Shown: positions 17,291 to 25,603, counted from the first letter of the stretch. The stretch: 31,119 nucleotides of DNA from Flavobacterium sp. (GCF_021151785.1 NZ_JAGKWP010000015.1:1-31119); one strand, 5' to 3'. The notes: generated by a model from the sequence alone, not told the origin. Made by a program: numbers and translations.

Positions 17291-18387
17291 TGAAAAAGCC
17301 GAGATTTATCATAAGTGGAGGAGGTACTGGAGGACATATATATCCTGCAGTTGCTATTGCAAATGAATTGAAAGCTCAATATCCTGATGCTGAATTTTTA
17401 TTTGTGGGTGCACAAGATAAAATGGAAATGCAGAAAGTACCACAAGCTGGGTATCCTATTGAAGGTCTTTGGATTGCAGGTTTGCAAAGAAAATTGACTT
17501 TGCAGAATGCGTTATTTCCAGTAAAATTGGCATCTAGTTTGTTTAAGTCTTTTCGAATTGTGAAAAAATTTAAGCCTGATGTAGTAATTGGAACGGGTGG
17601 TTTTGCTAGTGGAGCAGTATTGAAAGTAGCTTCAATGTTAGGAATTCCAACAGTTATTCAAGAACAAAATTCGTATCCTGGAATTACGAATAAGTTATTG
17701 GCCAAAAAAGCTAATAAAATATGTGTGGCCTATGAAAATTTAGAACGTTTTTTCCCAAAAGAGAAAATGATGTTGACCGGAAATCCAGTTCGAGAAGACT
17801 TGATTGAGGTAGGTTCAAAAAAAGAAGAAGCTGTTTCATATTTTAAATTAGATGCGTCAAAAAAGACCTTGTTAGTTTTAGGAGGAAGTTTAGGTGCAAG
17901 AAGAATAAATCAATTAATTGAGAAAGAATTGGATTTCTTACTTTCTAAAAATGTTCAAATACTATGGCAATGCGGAAAATTATATTTGAACGATTATGAG
18001 AAATACAATTCAAAAGGAAACGTACAAGTTACAGCATTTATAGATCGAATGGATTTGGTTTATGCGGCTGCTGATGTGGTAATTTCGCGTTCAGGAGCTT
18101 CATCAGTGTCAGAATTATGTATTGTAGGTAAACCAACCATTTTTATTCCCTCTCCTAATGTTGCAGAGGATCATCAAACGAAAAATGCGAAAGCAATTGT
18201 AGATAAAAATGGAGCGCTTTTGATCAAAGAAAGTGATTTAGATGTTCAATTTGAAACTGTTTTTTCTGTCTTAATTTCGAATGAAAATAAACAAATTGAA
18301 TTAAGTCAAAATATAAAAAAATTGGCATTACCCAATGCGACGAAAACAATTGTTGAAGAAATTAAAAAATTGATTAAAAATAAATAG
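17290..18387 (+). CDS. murG: UDP-GlcNAc--undecaprenyl-pyrophosphoryl-MurNAc-pentapeptide transferase MurG
   Basis: A GT28 GT-B glycosyltransferase at the inner face of the membrane that converts lipid I to lipid II. The N-terminal glycine-rich loop GGGTGGHIYP (10-19) binds the lipid-linked acceptor, and the C-terminal half carries the UDP-GlcNAc-binding stretch SRSGASSVSEL and AEDHQTKNA. The length (365) is normal. It starts on the ftsW stop codon and ends 105 bp before murC, the largest gap within the cluster. Confidence 0.97.
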   Translation: MKKPRFIISGGGTGGHIYPAVAIANELKAQYPDAEFLFVGAQDKMEMQKVPQAGYPIEGLWIAGLQRKLTLQNALFPVKLASSLFKSFRIVKKFKPDVVIGTGGFASGAVLKVASMLGIPTVIQEQNSYPGITNKLLAKKANKICVAYENLERFFPKEKMMLTGNPVREDLIEVGSKKEEAVSYFKLDASKKTLLVLGGSLGARRINQLIEKELDFLLSKNVQILWQCGKLYLNDYEKYNSKGNVQVTAFIDRMDLVYAAADVVISRSGASSVSELCIVGKPTIFIPSPNVAEDHQTKNAKAIVDKNGALLIKESDLDVQFETVFSVLISNENKQIELSQNIKKLALPNATKTIVEEIKKLIKNK

Positions 18388-18413
18388 CAATTACAATGCT
18401 CAAAATGAATTAT

Positions 18414-18431
18414 TGTGATTTAAATGTCACA
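18414..18431. repeat. TGTGA-TCACA inverted repeat between murG and murC
   Basis: TGTGA (18414-18418) and TCACA (18427-18431) form an inverted repeat with an 8-base AT-rich spacer. It resembles Crp/Fnr-type half-sites, but the spacer is two bases longer than the classical N6, so regulator identity is not claimed. It sits upstream of a possible promoter for murC. Confidence 0.35.
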
Positions 18432-18438
18432 TTTCAAA

Positions 18439-18466
18439 TTGAGTTTTTCATTATAATTGAATTTTG
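18439..18466 (+). promoter_or_regulatory. Possible internal promoter before murC
   Basis: TTG (18439-18441), a 17-base spacer and GAATTTTG (18459-18466) resemble the Bacteroidota pattern TTG-N17..23-TAnnTTTG, with one mismatch in the -7 box. It ends 26 bp before the murC start. It could supply separate transcription of murC-ftsQ-ftsA-ftsZ. Confidence 0.35.
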
Positions 18467-18492
18467 AAATCGCCATTTAACTTGGAAAAAAT

Positions 18493-19842
18493 ATGAATTT
18501 AGCTCAAATACATAACGTTTATTTTATCGGTATCGGAGGAATCGGAATGAGTGCTTTAGCGCGCTATTTTCAATTCATTGGAAAAAATGTAGCAGGATAT
18601 GATAAAACAGCAACTCAACTAACAGATGAGTTAATTCAAAATGGTTTGGAAATCCACTTTCAGGATGATGTTAATTTGATTGACGAGCGATATAAAAATC
18701 CAACAAATACTTTGGTTGTAGTAACTCCAGCGGTTCCAAAAGACCATGCCGAATGGAATTATTTTTTGTCGAATGGATTTACAGTAAAAAAGCGCGCTGA
18801 AGTATTAGGAATAATTACAAAAGATACGTTTTGTTTTGCGGTTGCAGGAACCCACGGTAAAACCACGACTTCGAGTATTTTAGGACATATTTTGTTTCAA
18901 AGTGGCGTAGACGTTACTGCTTTTTTGGGTGGAATTGTGGAGAATTATAATTCTAACTTAATTGGTTCAGGAAAAACAGTGACTGTTGTAGAAGCAGATG
19001 AATTTGATCGTTCATTTTTACATTTACATCCAAACTTATCATGTATTACTTCAATGGATGCAGATCATCTTGACATTTATGGTGATGCTCGTGCTATTGA
19101 GGCGACATTTAAAGAATTTGCAGAGAAAGTTCCTTCAAGTGATTTGTTTATAGTGAAAGGATTACCACTAGATGGAAATACAGTAGCGGTAAATGTAGGG
19201 GCTGATTACATTGCTCAGAATATACGCATTGAAAACGGATTTTATGTGTTTGATGTGCAAACACCTACCGAGACTGTTGAAAATATAAAATTTGGACTAC
19301 CAGGACATCATAATTTAACCAATGCGTTACTGGCTTTCGCAATGGCAAAATCATACGGTGTAGCGAATAATAAAATTATTGCTGCATTAGCTAGTTTTAA
19401 GGGGGTAAGAAGACGTTTTTCTTTTCAAATAAGAGAAGAGAAGCTGGTTTATATTGATGATTATGCACATCATCCAACAGAGATCAATGCGGTGCATCAA
19501 GCTGTAAGAGAATTATATCCAAATAAAAAAATAGTAGCTGCATTTCAACCTCATTTGTTTAGTAGAACAAAAGATTTTATTGATGGGTTTGCTAACAGTT
19601 TATCTCAGTTTGATGAGATTGTTTTGTTAGATATTTATCCTGCTAGAGAATTACCAATGGAGGGTGTAACCTCTAGTTGGTTGTTAAGTAAAATAAACAA
19701 TCCAAATAAACATTTGTTGACTAAAGATGAAATGATGGATTTTTTTAGAAAATCAAATGCTGAAGTGTATGTAACAATTGGAGCTGGTGATATTGGAGAG
19801 TTAGTAAAAGACATTAAAAAGCTATTAAATGAAAAGGTTTAA
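18493..19842 (+). CDS. murC: UDP-N-acetylmuramate--L-alanine ligase MurC
   Basis: The first Mur ligase, which adds L-alanine to UDP-MurNAc in the cytoplasm. At 449 residues it has normal length. Motifs are the N-terminal nucleotide-binding FIGIGGIGMSA (11-21), the ATP loop GTHGKTT (119-125), the VEADEFDRSF stretch and the C-terminal YAHHPTEI. It is the first gene after a 105-bp gap with a possible internal promoter, and its last 14 bp overlap ftsQ. No ddl gene follows, unlike in many Proteobacteria. Confidence 0.97.
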   Translation: MNLAQIHNVYFIGIGGIGMSALARYFQFIGKNVAGYDKTATQLTDELIQNGLEIHFQDDVNLIDERYKNPTNTLVVVTPAVPKDHAEWNYFLSNGFTVKKRAEVLGIITKDTFCFAVAGTHGKTTTSSILGHILFQSGVDVTAFLGGIVENYNSNLIGSGKTVTVVEADEFDRSFLHLHPNLSCITSMDADHLDIYGDARAIEATFKEFAEKVPSSDLFIVKGLPLDGNTVAVNVGADYIAQNIRIENGFYVFDVQTPTETVENIKFGLPGHHNLTNALLAFAMAKSYGVANNKIIAALASFKGVRRRFSFQIREEKLVYIDDYAHHPTEINAVHQAVRELYPNKKIVAAFQPHLFSRTKDFIDGFANSLSQFDEIVLLDIYPARELPMEGVTSSWLLSKINNPNKHLLTKDEMMDFFRKSNAEVYVTIGAGDIGELVKDIKKLLNEKV

Positions 19843-20551
19843 ATGGCAAAATATTCGTTTAATTTTGATTCTTTTTGTGATGGTATTTTTGTTTGCCTTT
19901 GCATTAAATCGAAATAATAAAAGAAAAATAGAGAAGATAAAAGTTGAATTTCAAGGGGATAACAAAATGTTTTTAACACATGAAATGGTTAATAACTTGT
20001 TAATACAAAATTTAAAACAGGCTTCTACAATTCAAAAAGAACAAGTAGATTTGATGGATTTGGAAAGTGTGTTGGAAAATCATCCTTTTATTGAACAAGC
20101 CGAAGTTTTTGCTTCTGAAGACGGAATGTTAATAACTAAAGTACAGCAAAAGTCCCCAATTGCTAGAATGGTTAACAATAGCCGAAATTTTTATGTTGAT
20201 AAAAATGGAAATATTTTTGAGTTGTCTAGTGTGTACTCAGCAAGGGTTCCACTTGTGAAAGGTATAATCAAGAATGAATTCAAAAAAGGTTTTATTGGTA
20301 CGCTGAATGAAATCAATAAAGATGATTTTTTGAAGAAAAACATTATTGCAATTGAGGTATTAAAAGACGGAAGTTTAAAAATGATACCAAGAGAATATGA
20401 TTATGAAATTATATTTGGTAAGCCCATCTTGATAGAAAAAAAATTTAAGAATTATAAAGCTTTTTATCAATTTGCAACCAGAGACACCCTTTTAGATAAA
20501 TACAAATCAATCAATTTAATGTTCACACAACAAGTTGTGTGTTCAAAGTAA
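19829..20551 (+). CDS. ftsQ: Cell division protein FtsQ
   Basis: A 240-residue bitopic protein with a basic cytoplasmic tail, one transmembrane segment (about 9-26) and a periplasmic domain with a POTRA/FtsQ-like arrangement (LESVLENHPFIEQAEVF near 76-92, then ARMVNNSRNFYVDKNGNIFE). FtsQ bridges the early and late divisome through FtsL/FtsB. The family is poorly conserved, but topology, size and the slot between murC and ftsA make the call reliable. The start ATG overlaps the murC 3' end by 14 bp, which suggests coupling. ftsA follows after 12 bp. Confidence 0.92.
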   Translation: MKRFKWQNIRLILILFVMVFLFAFALNRNNKRKIEKIKVEFQGDNKMFLTHEMVNNLLIQNLKQASTIQKEQVDLMDLESVLENHPFIEQAEVFASEDGMLITKVQQKSPIARMVNNSRNFYVDKNGNIFELSSVYSARVPLVKGIIKNEFKKGFIGTLNEINKDDFLKKNIIAIEVLKDGSLKMIPREYDYEIIFGKPILIEKKFKNYKAFYQFATRDTLLDKYKSINLMFTQQVVCSK

Positions 20552-20563
20552 AAGAATAGGAAT

Positions 20564-21964
20564 ATGAATAAAGAAAGTATTGCGGTAGGATTAGATATTG
20601 GTACAACAAAGATTGTAGCCATGATCGGCAAGAAAAATGAGTATGGTAAATTAGAAATTCTAGGTGTGGGTAAATCTAAAAGTTTAGGTGTACACCGAGG
20701 AGTGGTTAATAATATTACTCAGACCATTCAGTCTATTCAACAAGCAGTTGCAGAAGCGGAAAATAATTCGGGCTACAAAATTAATGATGTAGTAGTAGGC
20801 ATCGCTGGTCAACACATTAGAAGTATTCAACATCATGATTATATCATCAGAAAAAATGCAGATGAAGTAATTGGTGATTATGATATAGAACAATTAACTT
20901 CCCAAGTGCAAAATTTAGCTATGTTGCCTGGAGAAGAAATTATCCATGCATTACCACAAGAGTTCAAGATTGACGGTCAGTCAGAAATTAAAGAGCCAGT
21001 GGGAATGTATGGCGGAAGAGTAGAATCAAGTTTTCATATTGTTGTAGGACAAGCAGCATCAATTCGTAATTTAGGCAGATGTGTAAAAAGTGCAGGTCTT
21101 GAATTAACAGGCTTAACTTTGGAGCCATTAGCTTCTTCTGATGCTGTTTTAAGTCAAGAAGAAAAAGAAGCTGGAGTGGCTTTAATTGATATTGGTGGAG
21201 GTACAACAGATTTAGCTATTTTTAAAGATGGAATTATCCGTCATACAGCAGTAATTCCTTTTGGAGGTAATGTAATCACTGATGATATTAAAGAAGGTTG
21301 TTCAATCATTGAAAAACAAGCTGAATTATTGAAAACACGATTTGGTTCTGCATGGCCTGGAGAAAATAAAGACAATGAAATTGTTTCAATTCCTGGGTTA
21401 AGAGGACGTGAGCCTAAAGAGATTTCATTAAAAAACTTATCGAAGATTATCCATGCACGTGTGGTTGAAATCATAGAGCAAGTGTATGCCGAAATTAAAC
21501 AATATGGACACGAAGAACCAAAGAAAAAGTTAATTGCTGGTATTGTTTTAACAGGTGGAGGTGCGCAATTAAAACATATTAAACAGTTAGTGGAATACAT
21601 TACTGGTATGGATACTAGAATTGGTTACCCAAATGAACATTTAGCAGGTAATTCAGATGAAGAATTATCAAGCCCTTTGTATGCAACCTCAGTAGGATTA
21701 GTAATGGAGAGTTTACGTAATAACTTAAATAGTGCTACTCCATTTGTTGAAATGAAACGAGAAGAACCGGTAGTAGTTAAGCAACCAGCTATTCCATCAT
21801 ATGAAGAGCCTACTTCTTCGCAAGATGAGGAAGAGGTAAAAGCAGAGCAAAATAATGTTACACCTCAAAAAGTAGAGGAGCATGTGCCTGAAACACCTAA
21901 AAGAAGATATGATTTTAATAATCTTTTAGGGAAAATTAAAGAATTTTTAGATAACGCAGAATAA
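20564..21964 (+). CDS. ftsA: Cell division protein FtsA
   Basis: An actin-fold ATPase that tethers FtsZ to the membrane. Signatures are phosphate-1 GLDIGTTK (9-16), the FtsA-specific 1C subdomain region (about 85-165), phosphate-2 IDIGGGTTDLAIF coded around 21187-21225, and the adenosine motif LTGGGAQL around 21549-21572. At 466 residues it is longer than E. coli FtsA; the excess is a Pro/Glu-rich linker (about 395-445). The last residues (FNNLLGKIKEFLDN) could form the amphipathic membrane-targeting helix. A TAGGA lies just before the ATG, a modest Shine-Dalgarno resemblance. Confidence 0.97.
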   Translation: MNKESIAVGLDIGTTKIVAMIGKKNEYGKLEILGVGKSKSLGVHRGVVNNITQTIQSIQQAVAEAENNSGYKINDVVVGIAGQHIRSIQHHDYIIRKNADEVIGDYDIEQLTSQVQNLAMLPGEEIIHALPQEFKIDGQSEIKEPVGMYGGRVESSFHIVVGQAASIRNLGRCVKSAGLELTGLTLEPLASSDAVLSQEEKEAGVALIDIGGGTTDLAIFKDGIIRHTAVIPFGGNVITDDIKEGCSIIEKQAELLKTRFGSAWPGENKDNEIVSIPGLRGREPKEISLKNLSKIIHARVVEIIEQVYAEIKQYGHEEPKKKLIAGIVLTGGGAQLKHIKQLVEYITGMDTRIGYPNEHLAGNSDEELSSPLYATSVGLVMESLRNNLNSATPFVEMKREEPVVVKQPAIPSYEEPTSSQDEEEVKAEQNNVTPQKVEEHVPETPKRRYDFNNLLGKIKEFLDNAE

Positions 21965-21997
21965 TAGCAATTATATAACTATAAAATAGCCAAATAT

Positions 21998-24007
21998 ATG
22001 GAGAGCAACAACGAATTTGGAAACATTATGTTTGATTTACCAAAAAATCAATCAAATGTTATTAAAGTTATAGGAGTTGGTGGCGGAGGAAGTAACGCCA
22101 TCAATCACATGTTCAAACAAGGAATTATAGGAGTAGATTTTGTAATTTGTAATACAGATTCACAAGCACTTCAAAGCAGTCCAGTTCCAAATAAAATTCA
22201 GTTAGGAGTAAACCTGACAGAAGGCTTAGGAGCAGGTGCGAAACCAGAAGTAGGTCATCAAGCAGCTCTAGAAAGTATAGAGGAAATTGAGAAAATGCTT
22301 GATGCAAATACTAAAATGGTTTTTATTACTGCGGGTATGGGTGGTGGAACAGGTACAGGTGCTGCTCCAGTTATTGCTCAGTTGGCAAAAGAAAGAGGGG
22401 TGTTGACAGTTGGTATCGTTACAATTCCATTTCAATTTGAAGGAAAAGTACGTATTGAACAAGCCATGCAAGGTGTTGAACGTCTTAGAAAACAAGTAGA
22501 TTCATTAATTGTTATCAATAATAATAAATTAAGAGAAATTTATGGTAATCTTGGATTTAAATCAGGATTCGCTAAAGCAGATGAAGTTTTAGCCACTGCT
22601 TCTAAAGGAATTGCAGAGGTTATTACTAAGCACTTGACATTAAATATCGATTTAAAAGATGCTGAAACTGTATTGAGAGAGAGCGGAACAGCCATCATGG
22701 GCTCAGCGTCGGCTTCTGGTGTTGATCGTGCTCGTGTGGCTATTGAAACTGCTTTAGACTCTCCATTATTGAACGATAATAAAATTACTGGTGCCAAAAA
22801 TGTATTGTTGCTTATCACTTTTGGTGCTAATGAGATTACTTTTGACGAAATGAATGAAATTAATGAATTCATTCAGTCAGAAGCTGGCTATAATGCAAAT
22901 ATTATTATGGGGGCAGGTGAAGATGAAAATATTAACGATCCAGATACAATTAATGTTACAGTGATTGCTACGGGTTTTAATACCGATCAACAAATTGAAA
23001 TTGTTAATGCTGAGCCAAAGAAAATCATTCATACATTGGATGGAGATCAAAAGGTTGTGCATAATTTAACACCAAATGCTGTAGCTCCAGCAGTATCTGT
23101 TGATCAGCCTATCTCAACCCCTGAAGCTATTGTTAAAACTGATAAACAAGAAGAGGAGCGTGTGGTTTTTAATTTAGATACTTTTGAGGTAGAAACGCCA
23201 CAGGTTATAAACGAACCTTTATCTGAGTTAATTCCAACCACTGATTCTATTAGAAATCTTGATGTCTTCTTTGAAATTGTTTCTCCTGTTGTAGAACAAC
23301 CTAATTTAACAATCAATACACCAGTTGCGCAACAAATAAGTTCAATTGAGACTTCAATAAAGCCAATTGATCAAGAATTTGAAATTATCACTTCTCAAGT
23401 GAGAGAAATTGAAGTGGTTGAGCCTCAGTTTGTAGTGACGAAAGATGAATTTAATTTTTCATTAGATTTGTTTAATGCTAAATCTGAATCACCAGCAAAT
23501 AATACAGTCGTTTTTGATTTGACTAATGAAGTAAAGGAAATTAATGTCAATGAGCCTGTTCAAGTAATGCCAGTGACAGAAATGAATCAAAATGGTGTTA
23601 TTCGTTACACATTAGAGGAAGAAATAGAAATAGCTTCAGAACCTATAGCTGAAACCAAGGTAAATGTAACACCAATTGAGGAGGAATTAAACTTTACCGT
23701 TAGACAAACATCTGTTGCAGAGACAGTTTCTAATTTAGAAGTTTCTCCACTCGAAATGTCAATTGAAGACACCTTAAGAGCTAGAGCAGAGGAAAGAAAA
23801 AGAAAACTAAAAGATTTTAATTATAAGTTTAATAATCCAGGAAGAATTGATGAGTTAGAAAAAGAGCCTGCTTTCAAACGTCAAGGTTTAGATGTGACGA
23901 GTATGCCTAACCAAAATAATCAGTCTAGATTATCTTTGGGTATAGATAGTAATGATGATGTTCAATTACGTTCTAATAATTCTTTCTTACATGATAATGT
24001 AGATTGA
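21998..24007 (+). CDS. ftsZ: Cell division protein FtsZ with long linker and C-terminal tail
   Basis: The tubulin-like GTPase that forms the Z-ring. The core (about 22-335) has the glycine-rich IGVGGGGSNA, the tubulin signature GGGTGTG (115-121) and the T7 loop NIDLKD (216-221) that completes the GTPase site of the next subunit. At 669 residues it is far longer than the approximately 385-residue E. coli protein. Residues about 340-600 are an acidic, Pro/Val/Thr/Glu-rich linker. A conserved C-terminal-peptide-like motif (EPAFKRQG, 623-630), the expected FtsA-binding site, is followed by a further 39 residues rich in Asn, Asp and Ser. It lies 33 bp after ftsA and is closed by a strong terminator. 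Confidence 0.97.
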   Translation: MESNNEFGNIMFDLPKNQSNVIKVIGVGGGGSNAINHMFKQGIIGVDFVICNTDSQALQSSPVPNKIQLGVNLTEGLGAGAKPEVGHQAALESIEEIEKMLDANTKMVFITAGMGGGTGTGAAPVIAQLAKERGVLTVGIVTIPFQFEGKVRIEQAMQGVERLRKQVDSLIVINNNKLREIYGNLGFKSGFAKADEVLATASKGIAEVITKHLTLNIDLKDAETVLRESGTAIMGSASASGVDRARVAIETALDSPLLNDNKITGAKNVLLLITFGANEITFDEMNEINEFIQSEAGYNANIIMGAGEDENINDPDTINVTVIATGFNTDQQIEIVNAEPKKIIHTLDGDQKVVHNLTPNAVAPAVSVDQPISTPEAIVKTDKQEEERVVFNLDTFEVETPQVINEPLSELIPTTDSIRNLDVFFEIVSPVVEQPNLTINTPVAQQISSIETSIKPIDQEFEIITSQVREIEVVEPQFVVTKDEFNFSLDLFNAKSESPANNTVVFDLTNEVKEINVNEPVQVMPVTEMNQNGVIRYTLEEEIEIASEPIAETKVNVTPIEEELNFTVRQTSVAETVSNLEVSPLEMSIEDTLRARAEERKRKLKDFNYKFNNPGRIDELEKEPAFKRQGLDVTSMPNQNNQSRLSLGIDSNDDVQLRSNNSFLHDNVD

Positions 24008-24028
24008 TTTCAATAAATTTTTATAAAG

Positions 24029-24063
24029 AAATCCCGTTTAGCACTGAAAACTGAACGGGATTT
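24029..24063 (+). terminator. Terminator of the dcw cluster
   Basis: A 13-bp stem with one G-U pair (arms 24029-24041 and 24051-24063, core ATCCCGTT / AACGGGAT) and a 9-base loop, followed by T's to 24066. It lies 21 bp after the ftsZ stop and marks the end of the cluster. Confidence 0.9.
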
Positions 24064-24068
24064 TTTAT

Positions 24069-24076
24069 TAATTTCG
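24069..24076 (+). promoter_or_regulatory. Possible -7 element of yqeY
   Basis: TAATTTCG is one base off TAnnTTTG and lies 41 bp upstream of the yqeY start, right after the dcw terminator. The -33 position falls in the terminator stem and has no TTG. Weak candidate. Confidence 0.3.
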
Positions 24077-24117
24077 CAATTCAAATATACGATTTCAAAA
24101 ACCTTAAAAATAAAACA

Positions 24118-24567
24118 ATGAGTTTAGAAAAAAATATCATGGATCATATGAAAGAAGCCATGAAAGCAAAAGATACTATAGCGTTGGAAGCTTTACGTGC
24201 TATTAAGTCGGCTATAATATTAGCTAAGACTGAGGCAGGAGCCGGGGATGAGTTATCCGCAGAGGATGAGATTAAAATGTTACAACGTTTAGTAAAACAA
24301 AGAAAAGACAGCGCTACTATTTACAAAGAGCAAGGACGTGCTGACTTAGCTGAACCAGAATTAGCTCAAGTTGCTGTAATAGAAAAATTCTTGCCTGCGC
24401 AATTAACAGAGGCTGAAGTAGAAGTAGTTGTAGCAAAAATAATTACTGATAACGGTTTTTCAGGTATGGCGGCTATGGGGCAAATTATGGGGTTGGCTTC
24501 TAAAGAATTGGCAGGAAAAACGGATGGTAAAACCATTTCTAACGTTGTAAAGAAACTTTTAGCATAG
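24118..24567 (+). CDS. yqeY: GatB/YqeY domain-containing protein
   Basis: A 149-residue, mainly alpha-helical cytoplasmic protein of the YqeY family. It is homologous to the C-terminal tRNA-contacting domain of GatB, the Glu/Asp-tRNA amidotransferase subunit, but stands alone. Family features visible are the N-terminal LRAIKSAI segment, the central DEIKMLQRLVKQRKDS, and the C-terminal GMAAMGQIMG and GKTISNVVKKLL. Its biochemical role is not established; a link to tRNA is suggested by homology. A tRNA-Arg gene begins 37 bp after it on the same strand, possibly in the same transcript. Confidence 0.93.
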   Translation: MSLEKNIMDHMKEAMKAKDTIALEALRAIKSAIILAKTEAGAGDELSAEDEIKMLQRLVKQRKDSATIYKEQGRADLAEPELAQVAVIEKFLPAQLTEAEVEVVVAKIITDNGFSGMAAMGQIMGLASKELAGKTDGKTISNVVKKLLA

Positions 24568-24571
24568 TAAA

Positions 24572-24597
24572 AACAAGTGGTTTTTAAATCACTTGTT
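24572..24597 (+). other. Hairpin between yqeY and tRNA-Arg
   Basis: AACAAGTGGTT (24572-24582) pairs with AATCACTTGTT (24587-24597) over a 4-base loop, with one G-U wobble. No T-run follows, so it is a poor terminator. It may act as a processing signal or stabilise the yqeY mRNA end after tRNA excision. Confidence 0.4.
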
Positions 24598-24604
24598 ATA
24601 CAAA

Positions 24605-24678
24605 GGCCTCGTAGCTCAATTGGATAGAGCACTGGATTTCGGCTCCAGCGGTTGGGGGTTCGACTCCCTTCGAGGTCA
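24605..24678 (+). tRNA. tRNA-Arg (anticodon UCG)
   Basis: A 74-nt gene that folds into a standard cloverleaf. The acceptor GGCCTCG pairs with CGAGGTC (24671-24677, one G-U pair), with discriminator A at 24678. The D-arm is GCTC...GAGC. The anticodon stem CTGGA/TCCAG holds the loop TTTCGGC, whose middle bases TCG give anticodon UCG, reading CGA-type Arg codons. The T-arm loop is GGTTCGACTCC-like. CCA is not encoded (the following bases are CT). No separate promoter is obvious, and the next coding start lies only 14 nt downstream. Confidence 0.96.
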
Positions 24679-24692
24679 CTAATTTATTTTTT

Positions 24693-25565
24693 ATGGAAGA
24701 GCAAACCATTGCAGAAAACTATGAGTTGGTTTTTGCAGATTATGTAGGAATGGTTTTATGTGTACTTCCATTGATCTTGATGGTTGTTTTCTTTGGATTT
24801 TATTTGATAGAAATTATTTACCAACGTAAGTATAAAAAACCTCTTTTTGTTTTTGCTCAATTGTTTACTAAAAAAGTATCGTTACATCATCAAAGTATCC
24901 TAGTAGAGCACTTTTCATTTTACCGAAGATTGAAGCCAAAATATAAGCGTTTTTTTGATCATAGGGTACGTCATTTTATAGAAAAGACTCAATTTGAAAG
25001 TTTATCTTTATTGATTGATGAAGAAATGAAAGTGCTGATTGCAGCTACTCATGTAAAATTAACTTTTGGTCTTAGAGATTACATGAATCCATTGATTAAG
25101 ACGATTTATATTCATCCAGATATTTATTTTTCAGAAGAGACACAACAATACCATAAAGGAGAATTTAATCCAAAATTAAAAGCAATTGTGCTTTCTTGGA
25201 AACATTTTTATGAAGGAATTGCTATTACAAATGATAAATTAAATCTTGGTTTACATGAGTTTACACACGCATTGCATATCAAGTCAATGCAAAATGATAA
25301 AACTAGTCATGTATTATTTAAAGAGGAGTTAGAAAGTATGTATCGAGCAATGGAAAATACGGAGTTGAAAGCGAAGTTGCTAGATTCTGGAATCATTCGA
25401 GACTATGCATTCACTGATCAATATGAGTTTGTAGCTGTTTTACTTGAACATTTTTTCGAATCACCAGAAGAACTAAAAACGTACTTTCCTGGTGTTTATA
25501 CCAAATTAAAACAAATGATTAATTTTAACGAAAATTATTTCAAACCAAATTCAGTAATGAAGTGA
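24693..25565 (+). CDS. MtfA-like zinc-dependent peptidase (M90 family)
   Basis: A 290-residue protein with one hydrophobic N-terminal segment (about 19-44), then a soluble domain matching the M90/MtfA zinc peptidase family. The metal motif HEFTH (188-192) is of the HExxH type, followed by a conserved DQYEFVAVLLEHFFESP (242-258) that probably supplies the third ligand. E. coli MtfA processes or binds the glucose regulator Mlc, but that system is not expected in Bacteroidota, so the substrate here is unknown. The N-terminal membrane anchor differs from soluble E. coli MtfA. The start ATG is 14 nt past the 3' end of tRNA-Arg, so the mRNA 5' end is probably created by tRNA processing. Confidence 0.88.
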   Translation: MEEQTIAENYELVFADYVGMVLCVLPLILMVVFFGFYLIEIIYQRKYKKPLFVFAQLFTKKVSLHHQSILVEHFSFYRRLKPKYKRFFDHRVRHFIEKTQFESLSLLIDEEMKVLIAATHVKLTFGLRDYMNPLIKTIYIHPDIYFSEETQQYHKGEFNPKLKAIVLSWKHFYEGIAITNDKLNLGLHEFTHALHIKSMQNDKTSHVLFKEELESMYRAMENTELKAKLLDSGIIRDYAFTDQYEFVAVLLEHFFESPEELKTYFPGVYTKLKQMINFNENYFKPNSVMK

Positions 25566-25603
25566 TATATGTCATAGTTTTTGTATTGAAATTAAATTAA
25601 TTT

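Noticed and set aside
16957..17379. 140-codon antisense ORF over the ftsW-murG junction
   Set aside because: It lies fully opposite well-conserved genes and its translation is Ser/Phe-rich low-complexity, as expected for a shadow frame.
18414..18431. Crp binding site before murC
   Set aside because: Half-sites match but the spacer is 8 instead of 6 and Bacteroidota Crp specificity is not established from this window; kept only as an inverted repeat.
21241..21600. 119-codon antisense ORF within ftsA
   Set aside because: Shadow of the conserved FtsA actin-fold coding sequence; no domain or leader signal.
22540..22872. 110-codon antisense ORF within ftsZ
   Set aside because: Shadow of the FtsZ core; no independent support.
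24572..24597. Terminator between yqeY and tRNA-Arg
   Set aside because: The stem is good but there is no following T-run, so it is kept only as a hairpin.
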